From assembly GCA_017619795.1 (NCBI GenBank), contig JAFZRP010000110.1, positions 1-42,364 of the forward strand: a DNA stretch of 42,364 nt, written 5' to 3'. The stretch is from Treponema sp. (GTDB taxonomy: Bacteria; Spirochaetota; Spirochaetia; Treponematales; Treponemataceae). A model generated the notes under the pieces. It made no database searches and had not been told where the DNA came from. It saw only the letters and a program-made list of their open reading frames with translations. This document shows, piece by piece, positions 7,391 through 15,544 of the stretch. Each line of letters opens with the position of its first letter. Position 1 is the stretch's first letter. Position numbers and translations under genes: made by a program.

Positions 7391-8377
7391 ATGGATAAGA
7401 ATGAATTGCATGGATTGATTGAAAGGGAACAGCCGAACATCTGCCAGGTGGTGGCGTACAGGGACGGCGAGAAGGTTTATGAGGATTGCTGGAACGGGTA
7501 CAAGATGGATGACTGCGCGCATGTTATGTCGGTGACGAAAAGTGTGTTTGCGCTGCTTGTGGGGATTGCGATTGATAAGGGACAGATTAAAAGTGTGGAC
7601 GATAAGGTGCTGGATTATTTTCCGGAGTATAAAGTAAAGCGCGGGGAGAAGACGATTTACGAGGTGACGATTAAGCATCTGCTGACGATGAGGGCGCCAT
7701 ACAAGGGAAAGGGTGATCCGTGGTCCAAGGTGTGCTCGAGCGAAAACTGGACTTACACGTCGCTGGATTTTCTGGGCGGGCCAAAGGGGCTTACGGACGA
7801 GTTCCGCTATTCGTCGGTGTGCATCCATGTTTTGTCCGGTCTGCTTTACAAGGCAACGGGGATGATTACGGTAGACTACGCTAACAAGTATCTGTTTGGA
7901 CCGCTGAGCATTCCGGCTCACAAGGTTTATATCGCGAAGTCTGCGGAGGAGCACAAGCAGTTTACGATTGAAAAGGTGCCGAAAAAGGCGGTGTGGTTTA
8001 GTGACCGTCAGGACCTGGGAACTCCGGGTTACGGGCTTTGTTTGTCGGCTGCGGATATGGCCAAAATTGGCGTGATGTGTCTGAACAAGGGTGAGTTTGG
8101 CGGGCAGCGAATTGTGTCGTCAAAATGGATTAAGGAGATGACGGAGCCTCGTACTGTAGAAGGCAAGCACTTCCGCGGAATGGATTACGGTTACTTGTGG
8201 TGGATTATCAGCCGCAAAAAGGGAATCTACGCTGCCATTGGAAACAGCGGAAATGTAATTTATATCAACCCTGAGAAGAAGATTGTTGTTGCTGTTGCAT
8301 CGTATTTTAAGCCTACGATTTTTGACCGCGTGGATTTTATTCAAAGGGAGATTGAACCGAGGCTGCCAATTTTCTGA
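7391..8377 (+). CDS. Beta-lactamase class C/PBP4*-like serine hydrolase
   Basis: The protein has 328 aa from the ATG at 7391, chosen because GGAGG ends eight bases before it. An upstream in-frame ATG at 7352 has no such site. S47-V-T-K50 is the SxxK nucleophile motif, and FRYSSVCIHVLSGLL resembles the Y-x-N region. GYGLCLSAADMAKIG is the typical helix after it, and YGYLWWII is a common C-terminal signature of this family. There is no signal peptide, so the protein is cytoplasmic and more likely an esterase or peptidase than a true beta-lactamase. The gene is visibly richer in G and C at third positions than its neighbours, which hints at recent transfer. Confidence 0.85.
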   Translation: MDKNELHGLIEREQPNICQVVAYRDGEKVYEDCWNGYKMDDCAHVMSVTKSVFALLVGIAIDKGQIKSVDDKVLDYFPEYKVKRGEKTIYEVTIKHLLTMRAPYKGKGDPWSKVCSSENWTYTSLDFLGGPKGLTDEFRYSSVCIHVLSGLLYKATGMITVDYANKYLFGPLSIPAHKVYIAKSAEEHKQFTIEKVPKKAVWFSDRQDLGTPGYGLCLSAADMAKIGVMCLNKGEFGGQRIVSSKWIKEMTEPRTVEGKHFRGMDYGYLWWIISRKKGIYAAIGNSGNVIYINPEKKIVVAVASYFKPTIFDRVDFIQREIEPRLPIF

Positions 8378-8524
8378 TTATTTCACTCATTTTTTTAGCT
8401 CCTGCCAAAAACTCACTTGCGCATATTCTAACATAGACGTTCAATTAATTCATTAAGTTTCTAGTTTAATGATTTTTCTGTTATTGTTTGATAAAATATT
8501 AGAAGAGTTTGCAGGAGGTTTTCT

Positions 8525-9463
8525 ATGGCAGAAAAAGAAATCATCTTCTTTGAAAGCGCAGATAAATCTTTAAGTCTTTCGGTTCCGTTTGATAATGAGA
8601 CGGTTTGGTTGAATCGTCAACAGATGGCTTCTCTTTTTGATCGTGATGTGAAGACAATTGGAAAGCATGTAAAGAATGCTATTGATGAAGAATTGCAAGG
8701 TCTTCCAACTGTCGCAAAATTTGCGACAGTTCAAACTGAGGGTGAAAGAAATGTTGAGCGTGAAGTTGAATATTATAATCTCGACGTAATAATCTCCGTT
8801 GGCTATCGTGTAAAATCCAAGCGGGGTATTGAATTCCGTAAATGGGCTAACTCTGTTCTAAAGCAATATATTCTTAAAGGCTATGCTGCAAATGATCGTC
8901 GTCTTGAAGAACTCCGTCAAACTTTACAGATAATACGACGTACCGAAAGTCAGCTTGATACAAATCAGATTCTCTCTGTTATTGAACAATACACTTTCGC
9001 TCTAGATTTGCTTGATGATTACGACCATCAGAATGTAAAAAAGCCAGATGGAACTTCAGCAACTTATCGCCTTACTTATGAAGAAGCCCGAAAAGTTATT
9101 GATTCAATGAAGTTTGGTGATACAAGTTCTCTTTTTGGAAACGAAAAAGATGATTCATTTGAAGGCAGCATAAGTGCAGTTTATCAAACCTTTGGTGGAA
9201 AAGATGTTTATCCCTCTGTTCAGGAAAAAGCCGCAAATCTTCTTTATTTTATCACAAAGAATCATTCCTTCAGTGATGGCAACAAAAGAATTGCTGCGAC
9301 AATGTTTCTTTATTTTCTCAATAAAAATGGTTTGCTTTTTAAGAACGGTCTTAAGCAGATTGATGACAATACGCTTGTAGCCCTCACAATCATGATTGCA
9401 GAATCTAAGCCAAATGAAAAAGACCTCATGGTAAATCTTGTGATGCATTTTTTGACTGATTAA
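8525..9463 (+). CDS. RhuM-Fic fusion (virulence RhuM domain plus Fic/Doc domain)
   Basis: The protein has 312 aa. Residues about 15-125 are a RhuM/KilA-N-related domain (VWLNRQQMASLF, YYNLDVIISVGYRVKSKRG, FRKWANSVL). Residues about 150-312 are a Fic/Doc domain with the AMP-transferase signature H247-SFSDGNKR-255. Fic enzymes transfer AMP or phosphate to proteins such as EF-Tu, and RhuM-Fic proteins are usually seen as toxin-like accessory genes. No separate inhibitory (S/T)xxxE(G/N) antitoxin gene is visible next to it. The GGAGG ribosome binding site and the AT-rich 147-bp upstream gap fit an independent unit. A 25-bp perfect palindrome lies inside the RhuM part. The stop is 1 bp from the convergent GNAT. 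Confidence 0.85.
   Translation: MAEKEIIFFESADKSLSLSVPFDNETVWLNRQQMASLFDRDVKTIGKHVKNAIDEELQGLPTVAKFATVQTEGERNVEREVEYYNLDVIISVGYRVKSKRGIEFRKWANSVLKQYILKGYAANDRRLEELRQTLQIIRRTESQLDTNQILSVIEQYTFALDLLDDYDHQNVKKPDGTSATYRLTYEEARKVIDSMKFGDTSSLFGNEKDDSFEGSISAVYQTFGGKDVYPSVQEKAANLLYFITKNHSFSDGNKRIAATMFLYFLNKNGLLFKNGLKQIDDNTLVALTIMIAESKPNEKDLMVNLVMHFLTD
8707..8731. repeat. Intragenic perfect palindrome in the RhuM-Fic gene
   Basis: The left arm AACTGTCGCAAA, one central A and the right arm TTTGCGACAGTT make a 25-bp perfect inverted repeat. It covers codons 61-69 and encodes TVAKFATV, itself symmetric about the KF pair. As RNA it would fold to an 11-bp stem with loop AAT. The outer five bases and the loop match those of the palindrome at 25493-25521 in the Bro-N gene. 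Confidence 0.9.
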
Positions 9464-9464
9464 A

Positions 9465-9965
9465 CTACAGCCCCTTCACAAACCTTATTTCCTTTTCATT
9501 ATATCTTTGGAAGATTTTTTCTGCACCTTCGCAAGTGTAGCCGTTTTTCAAATAGCAGTTTTTGCCGATTTCATTTTTTTGCAAAACCCAGATAATATAT
9601 TCCGAAAAGCCCTGGTCCCTGCCGGCAGCCTCAAAAAAACTAATCATCTGCGAACCAATTCCTGCGCGCAAAAAAGATGGATCAACGTAAATAAAATGAA
9701 GCTCAAATGCATTTGCTTTATCTTCGTCGCCGCATTTTCCAAAGCCCATCATTCCTTTTATAACTTTTGTATCCGGGTCTTCATAAACATACAGCTCAAA
9801 AACATTTTTCGAAATCCATTCTTTGTAGCGAGGGATTCGGTTTTCAACAAGTGTATTGCAAAACAATATTTCTTCTGCGACAAAATCCTTATAAGCATAT
9901 CGCGAACTAAAAACTTCAATTTCCGCGATTCTTGCAGCATCTTCTATTGTAGCCTTTCTAATCAT
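9465..9965 (-). CDS. GNAT family N-acetyltransferase
   Basis: The protein has 166 aa. The start MIRKATIEDAARIAEIE is the classical GNAT beta1-alpha1. LHFIYVDPSFLRAGIGSQMISFFE carries the acetyl-CoA loop (RxxGIG), and NCYLKNGYTCEGAEKI is the C-terminal motif. It is the last gene of the long minus-strand run and converges on RhuM-Fic with a 1-bp gap, so transcripts from the two sides may interfere. The substrate is unknown. Confidence 0.88.
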   Translation of the reverse strand: MIRKATIEDAARIAEIEVFSSRYAYKDFVAEEILFCNTLVENRIPRYKEWISKNVFELYVYEDPDTKVIKGMMGFGKCGDEDKANAFELHFIYVDPSFLRAGIGSQMISFFEAAGRDQGFSEYIIWVLQKNEIGKNCYLKNGYTCEGAEKIFQRYNEKEIRFVKGL

Positions 9966-9982
9966 TTTTGCACCTCACTTAA

Positions 9983-10639
9983 TCATATTCTTTTAAATGC
10001 ATTCTGACACCACTCAAAAACTTCTGATATTGCAGCATCAAAATCATAATCATCGGCAAGCTCGCTGAACTCTAGAATGTGACGATCGGCATCGCTTACT
10101 CTACTTTTCAAATCTTTTTTTGTCAGGATAAACTCACCACTTTCAAGGTAATGAAGATTTTGTATCAAAAAGAAAAAGCCTTTACACGTACCACGGAACT
10201 TAGCAATGTTCTTTTCCCTGTCTGCATGAATGTATCTGTGACAAAGCTCGTGATAAAGATTTCCTAAACTGATTTTTACAAAATTGATTTCGTCTTCTCT
10301 AGTTGACGTCGGAAGGTAATCGGTAAGAGTGCCAATAATGTCCTTTGTGGTAAACTTAAGCTGACAAACCTCCATCGGGTTCCAGTTTAGCATTTCATCC
10401 TTACCACAAATAAATCCGCACGACTTTTCGAACCAGCCGATTTTCTGCAATATTTCGCGGTAAGTCTGCATGTCTGTTAGTTTAAACTTATCAATAATCA
10501 CCATGATGTCGATGTCACTGTTTTCATGAGCTTCCCCACGAAGATAACTTCCCTGCAAGCCCATGTACAAAAGTCTGCTGCCAAAAGCAGTTTTACATTC
10601 TGTGATTAGATTCTGGATGTAGGTGTCTAAGTTGAACAT
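9983..10639 (-). CDS. Nucleotidyltransferase domain protein (Pol beta/ANT-like)
   Basis: The protein has 218 aa. The signature LQG30-S31-YLRGEAHENSD42-I-D44-I is the GS-x9-DxD active site of NTP_transf_2 enzymes, which transfer an AMP-like group. The C-terminal half is helical, as in aminoglycoside or lincosamide nucleotidyltransferases and the related uncharacterised group. AGAGGA precedes the ATG. It is 11 bp from the upstream kinase gene and in the same operon as it. Drug modification is possible but not shown; a tRNA or protein target is also possible. Confidence 0.8.
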   Translation of the reverse strand: MFNLDTYIQNLITECKTAFGSRLLYMGLQGSYLRGEAHENSDIDIMVIIDKFKLTDMQTYREILQKIGWFEKSCGFICGKDEMLNWNPMEVCQLKFTTKDIIGTLTDYLPTSTREDEINFVKISLGNLYHELCHRYIHADREKNIAKFRGTCKGFFFLIQNLHYLESGEFILTKKDLKSRVSDADRHILEFSELADDYDFDAAISEVFEWCQNAFKRI

Positions 10640-10649
10640 TTTTATTCCT

Positions 10650-11645
10650 CTACTTTATAAGATGATTCGCCGCCTCTTCAATATCTTCAAAATCAACTTC
10701 TTCGCCTTCGCGGACAGCACATTCGAACTCGTCCACAATATTTTCAATCAAAACCATACTAACAAAAAGAGGAAGCCGAATTAAAAGTTCGCTGGAAATT
10801 TCAGTCTCGGATTTATAACCTGCTATGAGTATGTCAAAATAATACCGCATTCCAGCGTCCTTTTTTGCCGGGTCACTTTCTCCTCGGAACCAGCCTTCGC
10901 TGTGAAGATAGAGATTTGCAAGATCGAACATATACCAGCAGTACATACAGTTGTCAAAATCAAAAACTGTGATGTCACCGTTTGACATGTCGATGTGATA
11001 ATTTCCATCGCTGAAATCAAAATGAACTAAGCCGTAATTTTCTGCATCCATCGGAAGTTGGCGGAACTTTTCCAGCCGCGCAGCAATTGCTTTTTTCAAA
11101 TCAACGTACTTTTCCGAAGCATCTGGAATCAAACGGTTGATGTATTCCATATTGTATTTATCAAAATAATCTGGTCGGCGGCAATTGGAAACGGGCTTAA
11201 AGCGTTTTGAAAGTTCATGGATTTTACCAATTGTTTTTCCAGTGGTAAGAAAATAATCTTCCAGAGGTGCGCCTTCCCGGTAGCGGTAACCGTTATCGCA
11301 CAAAAGCATACCTTTCGCATATTCAAAAAGCGAAACAAAAAAAGGCCCCTCGCCCCAATCAGTGTCACCGCCATCAACCACTTCAACAAGCTTCCCATTC
11401 ACACTCGGAATCACATCCGCAACAGGCGCCCCATTCGCTGCAAGGTAATGCACAAACTCCGTTTCCGCAAGATAGTCTTTCTCAGTCCTATCTCCCGTTG
11501 TAGAAATTCGCAGCACAAACTTTTTCTCATCACCCTTACTACAAACAAAAATCCTATTCCTACCGCCCTCGTGCCCTTCAACTTCGTGGCAGTCAAAATC
11601 TTCAAGCGAAAATAAATTTAAAATCTTACTAAAATCTTTCATCAT
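10650..11645 (-). CDS. APH-type phosphotransferase
   Basis: The protein has 331 aa. The ATP-lobe Lys appears in KKFVLRISTTGD. The catalytic loop is GLVHFDFSDGNYHID with ITVFDFDN following, matching H-x-D-x4-N and DxD. The layout resembles the homoserine kinase type II/SrkA-like group. Two possible ATGs lie side by side (MMKDF). It sits in the minus-strand run between a methyltransferase and the nucleotidyltransferase. The substrate is unknown. Confidence 0.82.
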   Translation of the reverse strand: MMKDFSKILNLFSLEDFDCHEVEGHEGGRNRIFVCSKGDEKKFVLRISTTGDRTEKDYLAETEFVHYLAANGAPVADVIPSVNGKLVEVVDGGDTDWGEGPFFVSLFEYAKGMLLCDNGYRYREGAPLEDYFLTTGKTIGKIHELSKRFKPVSNCRRPDYFDKYNMEYINRLIPDASEKYVDLKKAIAARLEKFRQLPMDAENYGLVHFDFSDGNYHIDMSNGDITVFDFDNCMYCWYMFDLANLYLHSEGWFRGESDPAKKDAGMRYYFDILIAGYKSETEISSELLIRLPLFVSMVLIENIVDEFECAVREGEEVDFEDIEEAANHLIK

Positions 11646-11667
11646 TTAATTTACAGCACCAACTCCA

Positions 11668-12474
11668 TCAACCAGCAGTCTTCTTTCGTCCCTGCAAAAT
11701 CATAGAAAGTGGATACCCCTGATGATCAAGCGTTGTAAATCCGCCGCTGAGGTCGTAATCAAACTCCTGCAGGTCAGTAATAACAATTCCGTTCCTGCAC
11801 ATGCCCGAAATGATTTCCGACATAGAATGAGTGTAATCGGTAAAAGTCTTAGACTCGTAGCTTTTCTGAGTGATGTAGTACATACCACCATTTCCAGTCC
11901 ACTCGTGCTCAAAGTAAGAATAAAGACATTCCTTTCTGTGACCAGGCTCAAAACCTTCATCGCCATCGGTTGCAAGCATATTAGTGCATGGATGCTGCTC
12001 ATTGATTACGATGACAGATCCCGGCTTCATACATTTCGCAATAATTCCAAAGAAGCGATTCAAATCCTTAAACCAGCAGAGCGCGCCGATAGTGATGATG
12101 ACAATATCAAACTGCTCTTTATAAGAGTCATCTATATCGTAAATATTTTTTGCTTCAAACACACACGGCAGCTGAAGTTCCTTTGCTTTTTCATTTGCAA
12201 ACGCAACCTGATTCTCCGCAATATCAAACCCGATTCCTTTTTTTGCCTTTCCGCATTTTACCAGAGAAAGCAGCTCACGTCCGTTGTTACAGCAAAACTG
12301 CCCGATAACAGCTCCCTCAGTCGGAAGCGTTTTCAAAACCTTCTTTGTTTCCTCATTGAAAAAAGGGTAGTCTTCTTTTTCTATGCGCTCGGTAATATCA
12401 GCTCCCCAGGAAGCATCCCTTTTATCAAAAGCTTCTTCCCAGGCCGCTTTATTTCCTTCAATATACTTTTCCAT
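11668..12474 (-). CDS. Class I SAM-dependent methyltransferase with atypical motif I
   Basis: The protein has 268 aa. Motif I reads AVIGQFCCNNGRELLSLV in place of the usual LDxGxGxG, and is followed by KKGIGFDIAENQVAFA, where the Asp of FDIA binds the SAM ribose. FDIVIITIGALCWF is motif II/post-II. This degenerate motif I is typical of a subgroup of small-molecule methyltransferases. The start follows the upstream stop by 9 bp, and a GGAGG lies in the 3' end of the upstream gene, so translation is probably coupled. The substrate is unknown. Confidence 0.78.
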   Translation of the reverse strand: MEKYIEGNKAAWEEAFDKRDASWGADITERIEKEDYPFFNEETKKVLKTLPTEGAVIGQFCCNNGRELLSLVKCGKAKKGIGFDIAENQVAFANEKAKELQLPCVFEAKNIYDIDDSYKEQFDIVIITIGALCWFKDLNRFFGIIAKCMKPGSVIVINEQHPCTNMLATDGDEGFEPGHRKECLYSYFEHEWTGNGGMYYITQKSYESKTFTDYTHSMSEIISGMCRNGIVITDLQEFDYDLSGGFTTLDHQGYPLSMILQGRKKTAG

Positions 12475-12483
12475 AACTCTAGC

Positions 12484-13359
12484 TTAATCCTCCTGTATCA
12501 TATAAGCATAAAGAGTTATCCATTTGTTTTCTACCCCAACATCACCAACTTTAAATGCAGGAACACTTTTCGAATCAGTCAAAACATATCTGCCGTTTTC
12601 AAGCTTATGCTGATTCAAAACTCTAACGCCTTCCTTCATCGCTTCTGAATCAAGCGGGCAGCCAAGAGCTTTGAGTGCATAAACAATATTCTGCGCTCCG
12701 ATTTTGATTGGGTCCGGCGTGTAGAAAGTTCCAAGCATAACGTCAAACACAGGAGTTTTCATATCGTCAGTTCTGTAAAAAATATTGCGCTTTGTAAAAT
12801 AGTGGGCGAGGGCATCTTCGCATTCCGTTTTGATTCCCTGCAGATGAAGCTCTGCCACAAGCATAAGATATTCAATAGTATACTTTATACAGCTTTTGTG
12901 CGGCTTCTTAGGATCGTTGATTTTTTTATTTGTACTGATGCATCGGAATCCGCCATCCTCCTGAATCAAAGCCAGCTGCGCATCTATTTCTTTACGAACG
13001 ATTTCTTCATCATAATATCCAAGCTTCACAAGATTTCTCAGCAGCAAAGGTTCACCGCAAAGCATCTTAAAACCGGTAGCTTCAATCAACCCAAAAACTT
13101 CATCGTCAATGTCTTTGCCAATATCAGCTCGGGTAAGCCCCCATTCAGCAAAAGCTAGAATCGCATCATACTTATCCCAGTTCTTTGGTTTGTGCAGTCT
13201 GTTCAAAGCCCGCGCATAAGCCTTACTTTCAAGAAGCTGCTTTTTGCACTTGATAACTTTTTCATCGCTGTCGGGCAGATGAAGTGCCTCTTTAAGGGTT
13301 CTAAGTTTTACTTCCGGGTTTTCATCTTCCATTAACCAGTTCAAAATCGATTCGTTCAT
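12484..13359 (-). CDS. Alpha/alpha-toroid (prenyltransferase/squalene-cyclase-like) protein of unknown function
   Basis: The protein has 291 aa from the ATG at 13359, chosen because AGGAGG lies five bases upstream; the frame extends 19 codons further without a better site. Helical repeats include ALIQEDGGFRC, a QxxGG-type repeat, and several helix pairs of the alpha-alpha toroid type. Such proteins are often annotated as prenyltransferase-like or, wrongly, as nitrogenase-related. No DxDD or zinc ligands of a true cyclase are evident. It lies in an operon with methyltransferases. The function is not known. Confidence 0.65.
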   Translation of the reverse strand: MNESILNWLMEDENPEVKLRTLKEALHLPDSDEKVIKCKKQLLESKAYARALNRLHKPKNWDKYDAILAFAEWGLTRADIGKDIDDEVFGLIEATGFKMLCGEPLLLRNLVKLGYYDEEIVRKEIDAQLALIQEDGGFRCISTNKKINDPKKPHKSCIKYTIEYLMLVAELHLQGIKTECEDALAHYFTKRNIFYRTDDMKTPVFDVMLGTFYTPDPIKIGAQNIVYALKALGCPLDSEAMKEGVRVLNQHKLENGRYVLTDSKSVPAFKVGDVGVENKWITLYAYMIQED

Positions 13360-13491
13360 ATTCGCCTCCTGAGTAAGCCGCCCATCTCGCGGTCTGTTAA
13401 ATAAAGTATAACCCATACCTCAAAGAAACGCTTGTCAAAAATTGCTCAATTTTGTCCACGCCAAACAAACTTTCCAACCACGCACCCAAAC

Positions 13492-14142
13492 CTATTTCTT
13501 CAAAAAGTTCATCACGTCAACCTTTTCCAGCACATCAAACGTAATATTTCCCTTCTTGATATAATACATCGTATGACACTTTTCCCAATGCACACCTTTC
13601 TGCCCGCAAGTCCCAGCGTATTCAAAACCAAAGCTCTGCACTTCATCAATAATCATCTTTAACGAATACGTTTTCTTCTTTCCTTCATGGTCGCGCCAGT
13701 TGCTCAAGTGCACAGGTAAAATTGAAAGACACCCTCCAGCTTTCAGTACCCGGTACGATTCTTCAAAAAGCATATACTTGCCCTTGCCATCGCCGCCGTG
13801 AAGTGCATCATACAGCAGCACCAGATCCAACGAAGCATTTTCAAAATCCCCAAGATCATGCACCTCTTTGTTAATCAGGCAAATATTTTTCAGTCCCCGC
13901 GCCGTAATCTTTTCTCCCACCTCGTTCTGGCAAACCGGACTGCAATCAATTCCATAAACCATCCCCTCCGGATAGGCATTGTTCACCGCAAACAGATTCT
14001 CTCCAAACCCATACCCAAAATCCAAAATCTTCGGCGTCTTCTTTTCTGCCAGTGGCATTTGCGTAAACAGTTCCTTACCATCTGTCTTTTCCCACAGAGC
14101 AATATCGTCGTAGAGATGTTCATTCGTATTTGAATAGTTCAT
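13492..14142 (-). CDS. Class I SAM-dependent methyltransferase
   Basis: The protein has 216 aa. PKILDFGYGFGENLFAV is motif I, MVYGIDCSPVCQNEV holds the ribose-binding Asp, and LDLVLLYDALHGGDGKGKY plus VLKAGGCLSILPVH complete the core. The closest general resemblance is to the Methyltransf_11/25 group. GAGGA precedes the ATG. The intrinsic terminator of the upstream GNAT gene lies 13 bp before the start, so this gene may depend on read-through or on its own weak promoter. Confidence 0.83.
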   Translation of the reverse strand: MNYSNTNEHLYDDIALWEKTDGKELFTQMPLAEKKTPKILDFGYGFGENLFAVNNAYPEGMVYGIDCSPVCQNEVGEKITARGLKNICLINKEVHDLGDFENASLDLVLLYDALHGGDGKGKYMLFEESYRVLKAGGCLSILPVHLSNWRDHEGKKKTYSLKMIIDEVQSFGFEYAGTCGQKGVHWEKCHTMYYIKKGNITFDVLEKVDVMNFLKK

Positions 14143-14154
14143 ATCTTCCTCATA

Positions 14155-14179
14155 CTAAAAAAGGGGGAAGTCTCCCCCT
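14155..14179 (-). terminator. Intrinsic terminator after the XRE-GyrI/GNAT pair
   Basis: On the minus strand, AGGGGGA and TCCCCCT (plus-strand arms 14162-14168 and 14173-14179) form a 7-bp stem with a 4-nt loop, followed by a run of five to six U. It is 37 bp past the GNAT stop and 13 bp before the next gene of the same strand, so it divides the minus-strand run. Confidence 0.75.
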
Positions 14180-14247
14180 CGCTCCAGCCTCCTCGCTTCG
14201 CTGCGGTGGCTTCTGCTACCCCCTCAGCGGGCTAGCCGCCCGCAACG
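14180..14247. repeat. GC-rich structured element overlapping the GNAT 3' end
   Basis: A short block far richer in GC than its surroundings contains an inverted repeat, GCGGGC (14227-14232) with GCCCGC (14238-14243). An imperfect pairing, AGCCTCC with GGTGGCT, lies further left. The last ten residues of the neighbouring GNAT are read from it, and together with the terminator it looks like an inserted dispersed element. No second copy was found in the window. Confidence 0.5.
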
Positions 14248-14692
14248 CCCGCTTTTCATAGTAGATAAAATCTCTATCTCGTCGTACCTCTACATACCCA
14301 AGCTTCTGGTAAAAAGCATTTGTACGAATATTCCAAACAGGCGTATCAAGTGTAAACGTTTGAACCTCCGGAAACATCACCTCTATCCGTTCCATCATAA
14401 AAATGCCATACCCTTTTCGAAAATGCTCCGGCGAAATAAAAATCCTTCCGACATTCATTTCATTATCTTTTACAAAAAGAACCGCCCCTCCCACAGTCAA
14501 TCCGTTATCATCAACTAACTTATACAGACAATTCATCCTCGCCATCTTTGTATAAAAAGGAAGCGACTTATATCCCGGAGGTCCACACAATTCAGAAGCA
14601 CCAACTTCAACATCACTGTCAAACGCATGCTTTGAAATACCAACCAGTGTTACAGCATCCGCGCTACCGGCTTTTAATAATTTCAAGCTCAT
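14216..14692 (-). CDS. GNAT family N-acetyltransferase
   Basis: The protein has 158 aa. NVGRIFISPEHFRKGYGIFMMERIE contains the acetyl-CoA loop (RxGYG), and TNAFYQKLGYVEVRRD is the C-terminal motif. The last residues (ALRAASPLRG) come from a GC-rich repeat-like element and are probably not part of the original protein. The start codon overlaps the stop of the XRE-GyrI regulator by 4 bp, so regulator and enzyme form one unit and the regulator may respond to the enzyme's substrate. Confidence 0.85.
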   Translation of the reverse strand: MSLKLLKAGSADAVTLVGISKHAFDSDVEVGASELCGPPGYKSLPFYTKMARMNCLYKLVDDNGLTVGGAVLFVKDNEMNVGRIFISPEHFRKGYGIFMMERIEVMFPEVQTFTLDTPVWNIRTNAFYQKLGYVEVRRDRDFIYYEKRALRAASPLRG

Positions 14693-15411
14693 GACTTCCC
14701 CCGTATCACACTGTCCGTATGAATAAAAATATCCATATAATGCACACCATCTTTATCATACTCGTATTCAAAACAAGGGATAACATTTTCCGGAAATCTT
14801 TCTTTAATATTGCCAGCCTGAAGATATTCCATAATCCTCTGATACCCACCAGATATTCTTTCAAACGACCTCACATGCGGATCTGTTACAGTGATTACCG
14901 CGTACTCCGCTTCATTGTTAGTTGCAAATTCCACACCCGGACAAGTTGTTTCAAATCCTTCTGGAAGAACGTAAGCCGCAACATAACCGTGCAAGCCAAA
15001 CCTCATCTGCTGCTCCTGAGACACAAATGGAAAATCCCAGCCAAGAAGTTTAGCATCAGGACAAGCCGCAAGAAGCCCGCTGGTTTTACCCCAAGCCATC
15101 ATATAGTTCAAAACGTCCTGCTCTGGGTTAGCAGAAATAATCACATACCGAGCCATCCTGAATGCCGGCAACTTTCGTACCTCAACCGGTGAATAAATAT
15201 TTTCTTTTGTAGTAAGATCTTTTCTAACAAGGTCATCCATTGTGCAGGCAAAAACAGAGCACATCTGCTCCAGTCTGTCCAGCTCCGGCACAACTTCATC
15301 AGTTTCCCAGCGCGACACCGTCTGACGGGTCACCTCCATCATCTCTGCAAACTGTTCCTGAGTAAGCTTTTTCTTTTTTCTCAAAAAGCTGATGTTGTTT
15401 CCTAACTTCAT
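14689..15411 (-). CDS. XRE-type regulator with GyrI-like effector domain
   Basis: The protein has 240 aa from the ATG at 15411, which has GAGGA at six bases; upstream in-frame ATGs lack suitable spacing. Residues 1-60 form an XRE helix-turn-helix (KLTQEQFAEMMEVTRQTVSRWE). The rest resembles a GyrI/AraC-type effector-binding fold with the usual PAFRMARYVI opening strand and a GLHGYVAAYVLPEG strand pair. Such domains bind small hydrophobic or cationic ligands. It overlaps the GNAT gene. A 9-bp stem inverted repeat 17 bp upstream of the start may be its operator. Confidence 0.78.
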   Translation of the reverse strand: MKLGNNISFLRKKKKLTQEQFAEMMEVTRQTVSRWETDEVVPELDRLEQMCSVFACTMDDLVRKDLTTKENIYSPVEVRKLPAFRMARYVIISANPEQDVLNYMMAWGKTSGLLAACPDAKLLGWDFPFVSQEQQMRFGLHGYVAAYVLPEGFETTCPGVEFATNNEAEYAVITVTDPHVRSFERISGGYQRIMEYLQAGNIKERFPENVIPCFEYEYDKDGVHYMDIFIHTDSVIRGKS

Positions 15412-15427
15412 AATCATTCCTCGTGTC

Positions 15428-15450
15428 ATTGCCGTGTTCGGCACGGCAAT
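15428..15450. promoter_or_regulatory. Inverted repeat upstream of the XRE-GyrI gene
   Basis: ATTGCCGTG (15428-15436) and CACGGCAAT (15442-15450) are perfect inverted repeats around a 5-nt centre. It sits between the probable promoter region and the ribosome binding site of the XRE-GyrI gene. It could be the operator for that regulator or a 5' UTR hairpin. Confidence 0.55.
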
Positions 15451-15544
15451 CAGTGTTCAATTTCCAGCTGGTATCTTCATTATTGCACACGTTATGCGTC
15501 AAATCTACCAACTGCTATATGCTTTTTGAGGAAATTATGTAACA

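Noticed and set aside
15445..15544. Seven-codon leader ORF before the XRE-GyrI gene
   Set aside because: Without a ribosome site or terminator the inverted repeat is better taken as an operator or hairpin.
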